Positions 1 to 7,885 of a DNA stretch of 12,908 nucleotides are shown piece by piece; within the stretch, counting starts at the first letter, position 1; every line of letters begins with the position of its first letter. The stretch is from contig JAACEH010000115.1 of assembly GCA_011682595.1 (NCBI GenBank), positions 1 through 12,908 of the forward strand, in the 5' to 3' direction. The position numbers were made by a program, and so were the translations under genes. Origin of the DNA: Anaerolineaceae bacterium (GTDB lineage Bacteria; Planctomycetota; Phycisphaerae; FEN-1346; JAACEH01). The notes beneath the pieces were generated by a model. That model did not search any database. It was not told the DNA's origin and saw only the letters and a program-made list of their open reading frames with translations.

Positions 1-2
1 TC

Positions 3-96
3 TGGCGGAGAGGCCGGGATTCGAACCCGGGGAACAGGTGATAACCCATTCAACGGTTTAGCAAACCGTCGCTTTCGACCGCTCAGCCACCTCTCC
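3..96 (-). tRNA. tRNA-Ser(GCU)
   Basis: Read on the minus strand, this folds as a class II tRNA. The acceptor stem GGAGAGG at the 5' end (90-96) pairs with CCTCTCC near the 3' end, followed by a G discriminator and an encoded CCA (3-5). The anticodon stem ACGGTTT/AAACCGT holds a loop with anticodon GCT (60-62 on the plus strand), reading the AGC/AGU serine codons. A long variable arm, as expected for serine, lies between the anticodon and T arms, and the T loop GTTCGAATC is intact. It is divergent from the transpeptidase gene. No terminator can be seen because the 3' end is at the window edge. Confidence 0.96.
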
Positions 97-145
97 GGTA
101 TTGTGAGGGTGGTCCTGCAAGCACAGAACCGCCCTCGGCAAGTGC

Positions 146-174
146 AGTGTAACGATTCGGTTGCCGTATTTCAA
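146..174 (-). promoter_or_regulatory. Sigma-70-type promoter for tRNA-Ser
   Basis: On the minus strand TTGAAA (169-174) is followed after exactly 17 bases by TACACT (146-151), close to the TTGACA/TATAAT consensus. Transcription would start near position 139, giving a 5' leader of roughly 40 nt before the mature tRNA end at 96. The match is seen in the sequence; its use is inferred. Confidence 0.55.
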
Positions 175-248
175 GTGGCCAGGTTAAGCAAAAACCGTAG
201 CGGTCGAACCTTTCTTCCCGTCTCCCAGCCGTGCAGTTCGATGGACGG

Positions 249-277
249 TTGACGAAACGGACCAAAATTGCGAAAAT
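249..277 (+). promoter_or_regulatory. Candidate promoter for the transpeptidase operon
   Basis: TTGACG (249-254), a 17-base spacer, then GAAAAT (272-277) fits a sigma-70 site with a weak -10 element. It would leave a leader of about 125 nt before the GTG start at 407. The separate TACAAT at 314-319 has no recognisable -35 at 16-18 bases, so this pair is the better candidate, but the support is modest. Confidence 0.3.
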
Positions 278-393
278 GAGGATTGGACAAAGCGGATCTG
301 CTCGCCTGGTCGATACAATAGAAAGAAGGCCCCATAGCGGGCAGGTCACCTCCGGCGGCAGGATTCGCCTTTTCGCCTTTTGTTTATTGTCCC

Positions 394-399
394 AAGGAG
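394..399 (+). promoter_or_regulatory. Shine-Dalgarno site fixing the GTG start at 407
   Basis: AAGGAG lies 7 bases before the GTG at 407. This favours that start over the upstream in-frame TTG at 380, whose extra nine codons would translate the ribosome site itself. Confidence 0.75.
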
Positions 400-406
400 C
401 ATTCCC

Positions 407-1498
407 GTGTCGAGTCTTTTGTTCGCCAACGATTCAGGCCGGAAAAAGTCGAGAAAAAGCGGTAGCGGCCGCGCATGGCTGCTGGTGGCCGTGGTGCTGC
501 TGGTGGCCGGGGGGGGCTATGGAGCAGTTCTCATTCTCGGCGGCTCGGGCGACGCTGAACCGCCCGGCAGCGGCGAGATCGGCAAGGCCACCGAGGTCCG
601 GACACCGCCCCACGTCGGGGCCTCGGGCCGGCGCACGGTCGAGGCTTCCGGCTCGGAGGATCGCCGCGGCACCGGCGGCCGGACAGAGTCATCGACCGAC
701 GGGGAAGCCGTCGCTCAGCAGCCTGCGGTTTCTTCAGGCGAGCCCTCGCCGCAGGCCGAGCTTCTGAAGGCCGAGGGGCTGCGCCTGGAGCGGATCGGCA
801 AGATTCTCGAGGCCCGGGCCACCTACGCCAAGGCCCTGGCCACCCAGCCCACCCAGCCCAACACGGCGCAGCAGCGGGCCATTGCCTCCCGGATCGAGGG
901 GATTTGCCGGCGGACCATCCTGGGGCCGACGGTTGTGCCGGGCGAAACCGAGGCCGCCGAATACGAGGTCCAGAGCGGCGACTACCTTTCGACCATCGGC
1001 CGCAAGTTCAGCATTCCCTACGAGCTGATCATGCGAATCAACTCCCTTCCCTCGGACAGGATTTACAGGGGCCAGAAGTTGAAGGTTATCAAGGGGCCGT
1101 TCACGATTCGCATCATCAAGAGTGAACTGCTTCTGGAGGTCTGGCTGCGCAACCTGCTGGTCAAGACCTACCCCGTGGCTATCGGCAAGGAAGACCGCAC
1201 GCCCGCGGGCCGGTACTCGGTGGGTATCAAGCAGGTTGACCCGGCCTTCAGTCCGCCGCCGAGTCAGAAGGGCATCATGAAACCGGTTGTCGGCGGCGAG
1301 CCGGACAATCCGCTCGGCTCGCGGTGGATCGGTTTCGGCAACCACCTCGGCATCCACGGCACCAACGAGCCGGCCAGCATCGGCAAGCGCGTGTCGCTGG
1401 GCTGCATCCGCATGAGAAACGCCGACGTCGAAAGGGTGTACGACTTCGTTGTGCCGCAACTGAGCAAGGTTGAAATAGTTGAGAGTCGCTCACGTTGA
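407..1498 (+). CDS. Membrane-anchored LysM / L,D-transpeptidase (YkuD) protein
   Basis: This 363-residue protein probably forms or remodels 3-3 cross-links in peptidoglycan, or links proteins to it, outside the inner membrane. A short basic N-terminus (residues 11-22) precedes one membrane segment (about 23-45), consistent with an N-in, C-out anchor. A Pro/Gly/Ser/Thr-rich linker (about 46-112) and a helical TPR-like stretch (about 116-168) follow. A LysM domain (about 186-228, beginning YEVQSGDYLSTIG) would bind glycan. The C-terminal YkuD domain (about 232-358) has the family signature: His317 in GIHGTN, and SLGCIRM with the likely nucleophile Cys333 and Arg335. Domain order and motifs are seen; the reaction comes from family knowledge. 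The GTG start is chosen from the strong ribosome site. The stop lies 14 bases before the next gene, so the two are probably one operon. The preferred donor and acceptor stems cannot be read from the sequence. Confidence 0.92.
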   Translation: MSSLLFANDSGRKKSRKSGSGRAWLLVAVVLLVAGGGYGAVLILGGSGDAEPPGSGEIGKATEVRTPPHVGASGRRTVEASGSEDRRGTGGRTESSTDGEAVAQQPAVSSGEPSPQAELLKAEGLRLERIGKILEARATYAKALATQPTQPNTAQQRAIASRIEGICRRTILGPTVVPGETEAAEYEVQSGDYLSTIGRKFSIPYELIMRINSLPSDRIYRGQKLKVIKGPFTIRIIKSELLLEVWLRNLLVKTYPVAIGKEDRTPAGRYSVGIKQVDPAFSPPPSQKGIMKPVVGGEPDNPLGSRWIGFGNHLGIHGTNEPASIGKRVSLGCIRMRNADVERVYDFVVPQLSKVEIVESRSR

Positions 1499-1512
1499 AC
1501 CCCGTGTGAGCC

Positions 1513-4500
1513 ATGGCCACCAAAAGCCAATATCGCGCCTATGACGAGGTGCTGAACCGCGTCAACGACGTGCGCATGCGCCTGACGGTGCGCTCCCTGC
1601 TGGACGGCCTGCTGGGGGCGGTTGCCCTGGGCGTGGTGGTGCTGCTGCTGGCCGTCGGCCTGCAGGTGCTGGCCCGGTTCGATTCGACGGGCCGCGAGGT
1701 GCTGCGGGTGGCCTTGCTGGCCGGCCTGGGCGCGGCGCTGCTTCGGGCGGGGTGGATCGTCGTCCGCCGCCAGTGGACCGACGAGCAGACCGCACGGTTT
1801 ATCGAGACACGGGTTCCCGAGGCCGGCAACAGTCTGATCAACATTCTGCAACTGGTCAGCCAGAGCGACCGCTGGTCGCCGCTGCTGTTGGACAAGGCCC
1901 TGCTGGAGGCGGCCCGCAGCGTGCGCGGTGTGGAACTGGAGCAGGCCGTCTGCTGGCGTCGGGTGATTCGATTCGCCGTCGCGGCCGGGGGCGCGGGCCT
2001 GCTGCTGGGGATGTTTGTCCTGGCAGCGCCGCAGGAGTTCGGCAGCGCCCTGGGCCAGGTCCTGCACCCGCGTGATTTCGTGCCCACGCGCAGCCGCCTC
2101 CGCCTGGAGGTCTCGCCGGGCAATGTCGAGCTGGTCCGCGGCCAACCGCTGCGGATCGAGGTCCGCATCGAGAACCCCGAGCAAACGCGGTACGACGTGC
2201 GGCTGATGGTTATCGGCGATGGCGAAAAGACCGAGCGGCAACTGGCCATGGTCCCCGGCGGCCAGTCGGGAGACGCCTACTCCTACGAGTGGCCCGAAGT
2301 CAGTCGGCCCATGAAGTACCGCGTCGAGGCTGGTCGCAGCCAGAGCGACTACTATCGCGTGTCGGTTCGTGAAAAGGCGGTGGTCAAAGAACTGACCGTC
2401 GCCACGGACTATCCGCCCTACACCCGCTGGAAGGCGAAGATCGAGAAGAACGTTTCGGGCAACCTGCGCGTGCCGGTCGGGACGAAGGTGACGATGACCG
2501 TGGCTACCAGCGGCCCGGTCCGCGGGTGTACGCTTCGCTTCGGCAAGGGGCGGGCGGTGCCCTGCATGGCCGGCAATGCGGAGCGGTCCGCCTGGCGAGC
2601 GTCGTGGACGGTGCTCGCCGCCGACACCTACACGATCGAGCTGAAGACGGCCGACTGGCCGGCCAACGGCAACGGCGTCGAGTACCGCGTCGAAGCGATC
2701 GCCGACGCCGAGCCGACGGTGGCCATTGTCGTGCCCGGGCAAGAGGTAACCGTGCCGCCGGGCGGCAAGGTTCGCACCGTAATCCGGGCCGCCGACGACT
2801 ACGGATTTCGCCGGGTGCAGCTCTTTGTCGGTCCGGCCAAAGCGACGTCGGCCGCAGCGGCGAAGACCTGGCGGGGCCGGCCGATCGAGGGGCTGAAGAA
2901 GGTGGAACTCGAATGGGAAATAGCGGTGCCGAAAGATGCGCCGCTGGGCGCCGTCTATGAGTACTACGCCGAGGCGACAGACAACCTGGTCTTCCAGGGC
3001 GGCGCGACCCGCCGCGACCCGCACGTCGTCCGCAGCGACACCCTGCGAATCGTTGTTAAGGACACGGCCGCCGTGGCCCGGGCCAGGCTGAAAGAGGCGA
3101 GCGACCTGTACGGGCGACTTTACCGCCTGCTCCGCCGGCAAAGGGAGGCCCGGCAGTGGACGGGATCGCTGGCGACGGTGAGCCCGCAGGCGGCCGTCGC
3201 CCGGGTGGCCGAGGTGGCCAAACGGCAAAAGGAAATTCGGGCCGAGGCGACCGACATCGCCGCCACATCGGGTTTCACCCCCGAGACGATGGCCGTCAAG
3301 ACGACCCTCGAGTTGCTTGTGCAGAACCAGATGCGCGAGGCCGTGCTGAAGTCGCAGTCGCTGAGTGAGATTGCCGCCAAGCGGCCCGACCGCCGGTTGC
3401 AGCGCTCCCTGGCTGCAACGCAGAATGAGATCATCGTCGTCCTGGAGCGGCTGCTGGAGGTGGCCCAGGGGCGGATCAAGGTGGCCAAGGCCGCCCTGGG
3501 CCAGGAGGGGACCGACCTGCCGGCCGACGTCGAGAAGAAACTCAGGACCCTCAGTGATAAGCTCAAGGAGTTCATCGACCAGCAGAGGAAGGTTATAGAG
3601 GAGACCGAGAAGTTGGCCAAGAAGCCGGTCGATGATTTCACGGATGAGGATCGCCGGAAGCTGAAAAGTCTGGCCATGACCCAGGACAAGTGGGAAAAGT
3701 TCCTGGCCGAGGCGATCAGCGACCTGTCGAAACTGCCGGTGCTGGAGGCCGGCAACCCGTCGCTGCTGAAGGAACTGATCGAGGTAAAAGTCGATATCGA
3801 GATGGCCAGGGACGCCCTGAAGAAAGACGCCGTCGAGATTGCCGTGGCTCTGGAGAACGCCGGGGCGGAACTGGCCGAGGAAATCGTCGAGAACCTCGAG
3901 CGCTGGCTGCCCGACCAGCCGGACCGCATCAAGTGGACGATGGAGGAGCCGCTGGAGCAGCCGGAGATTCCGCACTCTGAACTTCCCGAACAGCTCGAGG
4001 ACCTGGTGGGCGAACTGTTCGAGGAAGAGGAGGACATCTTCGATGAGATGGAGGACACCACCAGCGGCTGGGCCGACTCGCTGGACAAGGGGGCCGGCTG
4101 GGACGCCATGGACGGTCCGATCTCGAACTACTCGGCCAAGGGCGTGACGGGTAACCAGTTGCCCAACACCAGTGAGATCGGCGGCCGCAGCGGCGAGGGC
4201 CGCACGGGCAAGGCCTCCGGCGAGATGGTCGAGGATACGGCCACCGGCAAGGGCGGTCGCCGCACGCCAACGCGGGTCACCGCCGATCCCTTCCAGACCG
4301 GCGAGATCACCGACAGCAGCAAAGACCCTCCCGGCGGGGCGACCGGCGGCGGCAAGATCTCCGGCAGCGGCGAGGAGGGGTTTGAAGGTCCCGTCCCGCG
4401 GGAGACCGAGCGGAAGATGCAGCGGCTGGCCGGCCGCCAGGCGACGGTGCGCAGCAAGGCCGAGCGGATTAACATCGAGCTGAAGGTCCGCAATTACGAG

Positions 4501-4782
4501 AGTTTCAATCTCGACCAGGCCCTGCGCAGCATGCGCAAGGTGGAGCGCGAACTGTTGGCCGGCCGGTACCGCAACGCCATGCGCGAAAAGCACGTGCTGC
4601 TCAATCAACTGAAGAGCACCCGCATGCTCCTGGGCGGCGAGATTCGCGTCCGCACAGATCGCCGCAGCAACCTGCCGGACGGCTACCGCAAGGAAATCGA
4701 GGAATCGGCCAAAGGCCCCATGCCCGAAGGCTACGAGGAACTCATCAAGCAGTACTACCAGCGTCTCAGCGAGGGCGGTTGA
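1513..4782 (+). CDS. Giant membrane-anchored coiled-coil protein (DUF4175-like)
   Basis: This 1089-residue protein has no function I can assign. It starts with two close membrane segments (about 33-55 and 64-84), then a short helical domain and a third segment (about 152-172). A long beta-rich part (about 195-510) resembles repeated Ig-like modules (for example TDYPPYTRW near 295). Charged helical, probably coiled-coil stretches follow (about 515-840), then an acidic run rich in Glu/Asp (about 815-860) and a Gly/Ser/Thr-rich low-complexity linker (about 870-980). A helical C-terminal domain (about 985-1089) ends in an EELIKQYYQ motif. The layout resembles the DUF4175/low-complexity proteins of alphaproteobacteria and similar large planctomycete proteins; this is recognition by architecture, not a search. 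The ATG at 1513 has only a weak ribosome site. The 14-base gap to the transpeptidase suggests co-transcription and an envelope role, perhaps as a scaffold spanning membrane and periplasm. Confidence 0.85.
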   Translation: MATKSQYRAYDEVLNRVNDVRMRLTVRSLLDGLLGAVALGVVVLLLAVGLQVLARFDSTGREVLRVALLAGLGAALLRAGWIVVRRQWTDEQTARFIETRVPEAGNSLINILQLVSQSDRWSPLLLDKALLEAARSVRGVELEQAVCWRRVIRFAVAAGGAGLLLGMFVLAAPQEFGSALGQVLHPRDFVPTRSRLRLEVSPGNVELVRGQPLRIEVRIENPEQTRYDVRLMVIGDGEKTERQLAMVPGGQSGDAYSYEWPEVSRPMKYRVEAGRSQSDYYRVSVREKAVVKELTVATDYPPYTRWKAKIEKNVSGNLRVPVGTKVTMTVATSGPVRGCTLRFGKGRAVPCMAGNAERSAWRASWTVLAADTYTIELKTADWPANGNGVEYRVEAIADAEPTVAIVVPGQEVTVPPGGKVRTVIRAADDYGFRRVQLFVGPAKATSAAAAKTWRGRPIEGLKKVELEWEIAVPKDAPLGAVYEYYAEATDNLVFQGGATRRDPHVVRSDTLRIVVKDTAAVARARLKEASDLYGRLYRLLRRQREARQWTGSLATVSPQAAVARVAEVAKRQKEIRAEATDIAATSGFTPETMAVKTTLELLVQNQMREAVLKSQSLSEIAAKRPDRRLQRSLAATQNEIIVVLERLLEVAQGRIKVAKAALGQEGTDLPADVEKKLRTLSDKLKEFIDQQRKVIEETEKLAKKPVDDFTDEDRRKLKSLAMTQDKWEKFLAEAISDLSKLPVLEAGNPSLLKELIEVKVDIEMARDALKKDAVEIAVALENAGAELAEEIVENLERWLPDQPDRIKWTMEEPLEQPEIPHSELPEQLEDLVGELFEEEEDIFDEMEDTTSGWADSLDKGAGWDAMDGPISNYSAKGVTGNQLPNTSEIGGRSGEGRTGKASGEMVEDTATGKGGRRTPTRVTADPFQTGEITDSSKDPPGGATGGGKISGSGEEGFEGPVPRETERKMQRLAGRQATVRSKAERINIELKVRNYESFNLDQALRSMRKVERELLAGRYRNAMREKHVLLNQLKSTRMLLGGEIRVRTDRRSNLPDGYRKEIEESAKGPMPEGYEELIKQYYQRLSEGG

Positions 4783-4801
4783 TCCCTTCGTGAGTGCACC
4801 A

Positions 4802-4821
4802 CGGCCGGACAAGACCGGCCG
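4802..4821. terminator. Hairpin between convergent genes, possible two-way terminator
   Basis: CGGCCGG (4802-4808) and CCGGCCG (4815-4821) form a perfect 7-bp GC stem around the 6-base loop ACAAGA. It lies in the 49-base gap between the stop of the giant membrane protein and the stop of hisB, so it could act on both transcripts. Neither strand has a T tract after it, so it is not a classical intrinsic terminator. Confidence 0.45.
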
Positions 4822-4831
4822 CGCCACACGT

Positions 4832-5428
4832 CTAGAGCGTGCCTTTGGTCGACGGGATGCCCGAAGCGCGGGCGTCGGGCTCGACGGCCTGGCGCAGGGC
4901 CCGGGCCAGCGACTTGAAAATCGCCTCGGCAATGTGGTGGACGTTCGCTCCGTACGGCACGTGGAGGTGGGCGTTCATCTTCACGTTGTTGGCCAGGGCG
5001 ATCAGGAACTCGCGAATCAGCTCGATGTCGAACTCGCCCACCTGGTCGGCCGGGAAGCGGGCGTCGTAGACCAGGTACGGCCGTCCGCCCAGGTCGATGA
5101 CCGCCCTGGCCAGGGCCTCGTCCATGGGCACCGCCGCGGCGCCGTAGCGGGTGATGCCGGCCCGGTCGCCGAGGGCCTGGTCGATGGCCTGGCCCAGCAC
5201 GATGCCGACGTCCTCGACCGTGTGGTGTGCGTCGACCTCCAGGTCGCCCGTGGCCTTGACGGTCAGGTCGATCAGGCTGTGCCGGGCCAGCAGGGTCAGC
5301 ATGTGGTCGAAGAAGCCGATGCCGGTGGCAATATCAGCCCGGCCTGAGCCGTCCAGGTCGACGGTGGCGGCAATGTCGGTCTCGCCGGTCTTGCGTGCGA
5401 CCTCGGCGGTGCGATCTTTATTGGCCAT
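4832..5428 (-). CDS. hisB: Imidazoleglycerol-phosphate dehydratase
   Basis: This 198-residue cytoplasmic enzyme dehydrates imidazole-glycerol phosphate to imidazole-acetol phosphate, a middle step of histidine synthesis. The family pattern is complete: the GFFDHML segment (38-44), the metal-binding HHTVED (68-73), the [10 protein letters not shown] and DLGGRPY segments (about 101-118), the second histidine motif [11 protein letters not shown] (162-172), and the typical end PSTKGTL. These histidine motifs hold the two manganese ions of the active site in known members. Length is normal for the single-function form; there is no fused histidinol-phosphatase domain of the enterobacterial kind. 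The ATG at 5428 follows GAGG at 8 bases. It is the last gene of the minus-strand his unit, 19 bases after hisC, and faces the giant membrane protein gene tail to tail. Confidence 0.97.
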   Translation of the reverse strand: MANKDRTAEVARKTGETDIAATVDLDGSGRADIATGIGFFDHMLTLLARHSLIDLTVKATGDLEVDAHHTVEDVGIVLGQAIDQALGDRAGITRYGAAAVPMDEALARAVIDLGGRPYLVYDARFPADQVGEFDIELIREFLIALANNVKMNAHLHVPYGANVHHIAEAIFKSLARALRQAVEPDARASGIPSTKGTL

Positions 5429-5447
5429 GGCGTTTTCCTCGACTTGG

Positions 5448-6492
5448 TCAGCCTATCAGGGCCGTCAGTTCCTCGAGCAGGGCGGTCATTTCGTCCGGCC
5501 TGCCCACGGTTATGCGCACGTAACGGGCGACTCGCGGACTATTAAAGTATCGGACAAGGGCCCCGCTCCTTCAGCTTCAGATACAGCCCCTCGGCGTCGC
5601 CGTCCGGCGGGGAGGCCAGGACGAAGTTCGATTGGCTGTCCAGGACGGCAAAGGCCAGGTTTCTGAGTTCCCGGATCAGCCGGGTCCGTTCGGCTTTGAT
5701 CTTCTCGACGTTCTGCCGCATCCACGGCTGGTCCTCAAGGGCCGCCCGGGCTGCGACAATCGACAGCCGGTCGCAATTGTACGAGTCCTTGACCTTCATC
5801 AGCCCGGTAATCAGTTCGGGCGAACCGACCGCGTAGCCGAATCTCAGGCCCGCCAAGCTGTAGGATTTCGACAGTGTCCGCATGACCAGCAGGTTGGGCT
5901 CCGTGCCGGCCAGCGGCATGGCGCTCTGCTCGGCGAAGTCGACGTAGGCCTCGTCCACCAGGAGAATGCCGTTGATGTCGCGGGCGATCCGGGCCAGGTC
6001 ATTGGTCGTGGCCGGCAGGCCAGTCGGGGCGTTCGGGTTGGCCACGACGACCAACGGCGACTCCGACTTGCACAGGGCCTCGACCGGCAGCGAAAAATCG
6101 TCCCGGCACTCGATTCCATCGAGCCGGGCATCCTGAATCTCGGCCAGCGTCTGGTAGAGCGAGTAGGTCGGATCGGTCACCGTCACCGCATCGCCGGGGT
6201 TCAGGGTTGCCGCAAAGACCATCGAGAGAATATCGTCCGACCCGTTGCCGCAAATGACGTTCTCGCGTTTCAGGTCGAACAACTCGGCCACCACGTCGCG
6301 ATCCGTGTCGGCGGTCGGATCCGGGTACTTGCGCAGGGACTCGTCGGCCGCGGCCCGAATGGCCTCGATGACCCGCGGCGACGGGGGATAGGGATTCTCG
6401 TTGGTGTTCAGCTTGATAAAGTCGTGGCCCTGTGGCTGCTCGCCCGGAACGTAGCCGGTCATGGCCTCGATGTTGTCACGAAAACAAGCCAT
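5448..6492 (-). CDS. hisC: Histidinol-phosphate aminotransferase, frameshifted near the 3' end
   Basis: HisC is a PLP enzyme that transaminates imidazole-acetol phosphate to histidinol phosphate with glutamate. The first 311 residues follow the family: [10 protein letters not shown] (30-39), NPNAPTG (152-158), VDEAYVDF (179-186) and the PLP lysine Lys209 in [15 protein letters not shown]. After ERG (309-311) the frame runs into a stop at 5542, giving a 316-residue product that ends out of family. Moving one base (5559, in the run 5558-5564) restores LVRYF, the YVRITVG arginine motif and a natural end at 5448, about 347 residues in all, the usual family length. The sequence shows a net +1 or -2 shift. 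As written, the enzyme would lack the substrate-binding Arg region. A sequencing error at a GGGGCCC run is at least as likely as a real mutation. The ATG at 6492 has a weak ribosome site, 24 bases after hisD. Confidence 0.9.
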
Positions 6493-6516
6493 GGTGGGTT
6501 TCCGTAAAAAAAATAA

Positions 6517-7848
6517 TCAGTCCTTCTTGAGGCGAACATTCACGCTGCGAGCGTGAGCCTCGAAACGTTCCAGATCGGCCAGGGCCGTTATGTGCGGCGC
6601 GTCGCAGGCCAGGGCCTGGGCGGAGTATTCAATGACGCTCATCCGCTTGCGAAAATCGTTGGCCGACAGCCCCGAGGCGAACCGCGCCGTGCCGCCGGTG
6701 GGCAGCGTGTGGCTGGGCCCGGCCAGGTAGTCGCCCACGGCGACCGGCGTCCATTTGCCGAGGAAAACTGCCCCGGCGGCGGTGATCTGCGGCAACAGTT
6801 TTCGCGGCTCGGCGGTCACGATCTGCAGGTGCTCGGGAGCCAGGAAGTTGCTTACCCGGCAGGCCTCGTCCATGTCGGCCACCAGCACAGCGGCGCTGAA
6901 CCGCTGGATGGCCCTGGCCACCACCTCGCATTGGGCGAGCGTCTCCAGTTGGGCGGCCAGTTCCGTCTCGACCCGCCCGAGCAGTCCCTCGTCGTCGGTC
7001 ACCAGGATGCAGCAGCCCGGATTGTGCTCGGCCTGGCTGAGCAGGTCCAGGGCGATCGACTCGGGGTCGGCCGATGCGTCGGCGATGACCAGCACCTCCG
7101 ACGGGCCGGCGAAACCGTCGATGTCGACCAGGCCGAGAACTTCCTTCTTGGCCAGTTGCACGAACAGGTTTCCCGGCCCGACGATCTTGTCGACCGGCGG
7201 AATGGTCTTGGTGCCATAGGCCAGGGCGGCAACGGCCTGGCTGCCGCCGATACGGTAGACCTCCCTGATTCCCGCGACGCCACAGGCGGCCAGAATCGGT
7301 GCGCGAATCTGCCCGTTCTCTCTCGGCGGGCTGACCAGGGCAATCTCCTTGCAGCCGGCCACCTGGGCCGGGACCGCAGCCATCAGCACACTCGACGGAT
7401 AGGCCGTCGCCCCGCCGGGCACGCAAACGCCGACTCGCCGCAGGGTGCGATAGGTCATGCCCAGCCGCCGTCCGCCATCGACCACGTCGTCCGGGTCGCG
7501 GGCCAGCGTTGCACTCTGGTAACGGCGGATGTTTTCGATGGCCCGTTTCATGGCCTCGATAATTTCCGGCGGAGAGGCCCGGACCGCGGCCTCGATGTCC
7601 GACTGGCTGACGCGGAACTGATCGGCGGAGAGTTTGGCCCCGTCGAACTCCTCGGTATACCGGCTGACCGCTGCATCGCCCTCGGTGCGCACCGCGTAAA
7701 GCACTTCGTCCACCATCTCCTGTGGGCTCTTGGCGTCGGCTATTGTCTTTTGCCAATCGGCGACCAGCCCCTGGTCCAGTCCGAGACTGGCCCGCAGTTG
7801 GTCCAACTGATCCCGCGCCTGCGGATCGGCGGTGCGTATGGTCTTCAT
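6517..7848 (-). CDS. hisD: Histidinol dehydrogenase
   Basis: This 443-residue cytoplasmic enzyme oxidises histidinol to histidine in two NAD-dependent steps. The signature region is intact: VGPGNLFV (223-230), DGFAGPSEVLVIAD (244-257) and DLLSQAEH (268-275). The residues equivalent to the zinc ligands of the E. coli enzyme are present at a constant offset of 13: Gln272, His275, Asp373 and His432. The catalytic Glu-His pair is Glu339-His340 in APEHLQI. The frame stays open to 7965, but the first 39 codons are Pro/Arg-rich with no family character. The ATG at 7848 is preceded by AAGGAG at 7 bases and begins MKTIRTADP, so that start is chosen. It lies 37 bases after the glycosyltransferase and 24 before hisC, fitting one operon. 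Confidence 0.97.
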   Translation of the reverse strand: MKTIRTADPQARDQLDQLRASLGLDQGLVADWQKTIADAKSPQEMVDEVLYAVRTEGDAAVSRYTEEFDGAKLSADQFRVSQSDIEAAVRASPPEIIEAMKRAIENIRRYQSATLARDPDDVVDGGRRLGMTYRTLRRVGVCVPGGATAYPSSVLMAAVPAQVAGCKEIALVSPPRENGQIRAPILAACGVAGIREVYRIGGSQAVAALAYGTKTIPPVDKIVGPGNLFVQLAKKEVLGLVDIDGFAGPSEVLVIADASADPESIALDLLSQAEHNPGCCILVTDDEGLLGRVETELAAQLETLAQCEVVARAIQRFSAAVLVADMDEACRVSNFLAPEHLQIVTAEPRKLLPQITAAGAVFLGKWTPVAVGDYLAGPSHTLPTGGTARFASGLSANDFRKRMSVIEYSAQALACDAPHITALADLERFEAHARSVNVRLKKD

Positions 7849-7855
7849 CGGACGT

Positions 7856-7861
7856 CTCCTT
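7856..7861 (-). promoter_or_regulatory. Shine-Dalgarno site fixing the hisD start
   Basis: On the minus strand AAGGAG lies 7 bases before the ATG at 7848. It lies inside the longer open frame that reaches 7965, which argues against the longer product. Confidence 0.75.
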
Positions 7862-7885
7862 GGCGACGGCGCCGGCGGCGACGGT

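Larger units (their letters stand above)
97..406. other. Divergent intergenic region, tRNA-Ser / L,D-transpeptidase
   Basis: This 310-base spacer holds no supportable gene; the reading frames crossing it have no ribosome site and no protein-like composition. It contains the minus-strand tRNA promoter (146-174) and a weaker plus-strand promoter candidate (249-277). A TACAAT hexamer at 314-319 has no partner at proper spacing. The ribosome site for the transpeptidase lies at 394-399. It is less GC-rich than the flanking coding DNA. Confidence 0.7.

Noticed and set aside
314..319. TACAAT as the -10 box of the transpeptidase promoter
   Set aside because: No -35-like hexamer stands 16-18 bases upstream; the nearest TTGGAC is about 25 bases away.
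1264..4932. A 1222-codon open frame on the minus strand opposite the transpeptidase end and the giant membrane protein
   Set aside because: It has no ribosome site or family motif, is rich in Leu/Gly/Arg/His as expected from the complement of GC-biased codons, and overlaps three genes with clear protein character.
5542..5560. Programmed ribosomal frameshifting in hisC
   Set aside because: There is no standard slippery heptamer at the break, and hisC is not known for recoding. A sequence error or mutation is simpler.
6506..6561. A stem in the hisD 3' end (6540-6556) and a run of eight A (T on the transcript) before hisC, as an internal terminator or attenuator
   Set aside because: The T run begins about 26 bases after the stem, too far for an intrinsic terminator, and hisC and hisB follow closely in the same direction.
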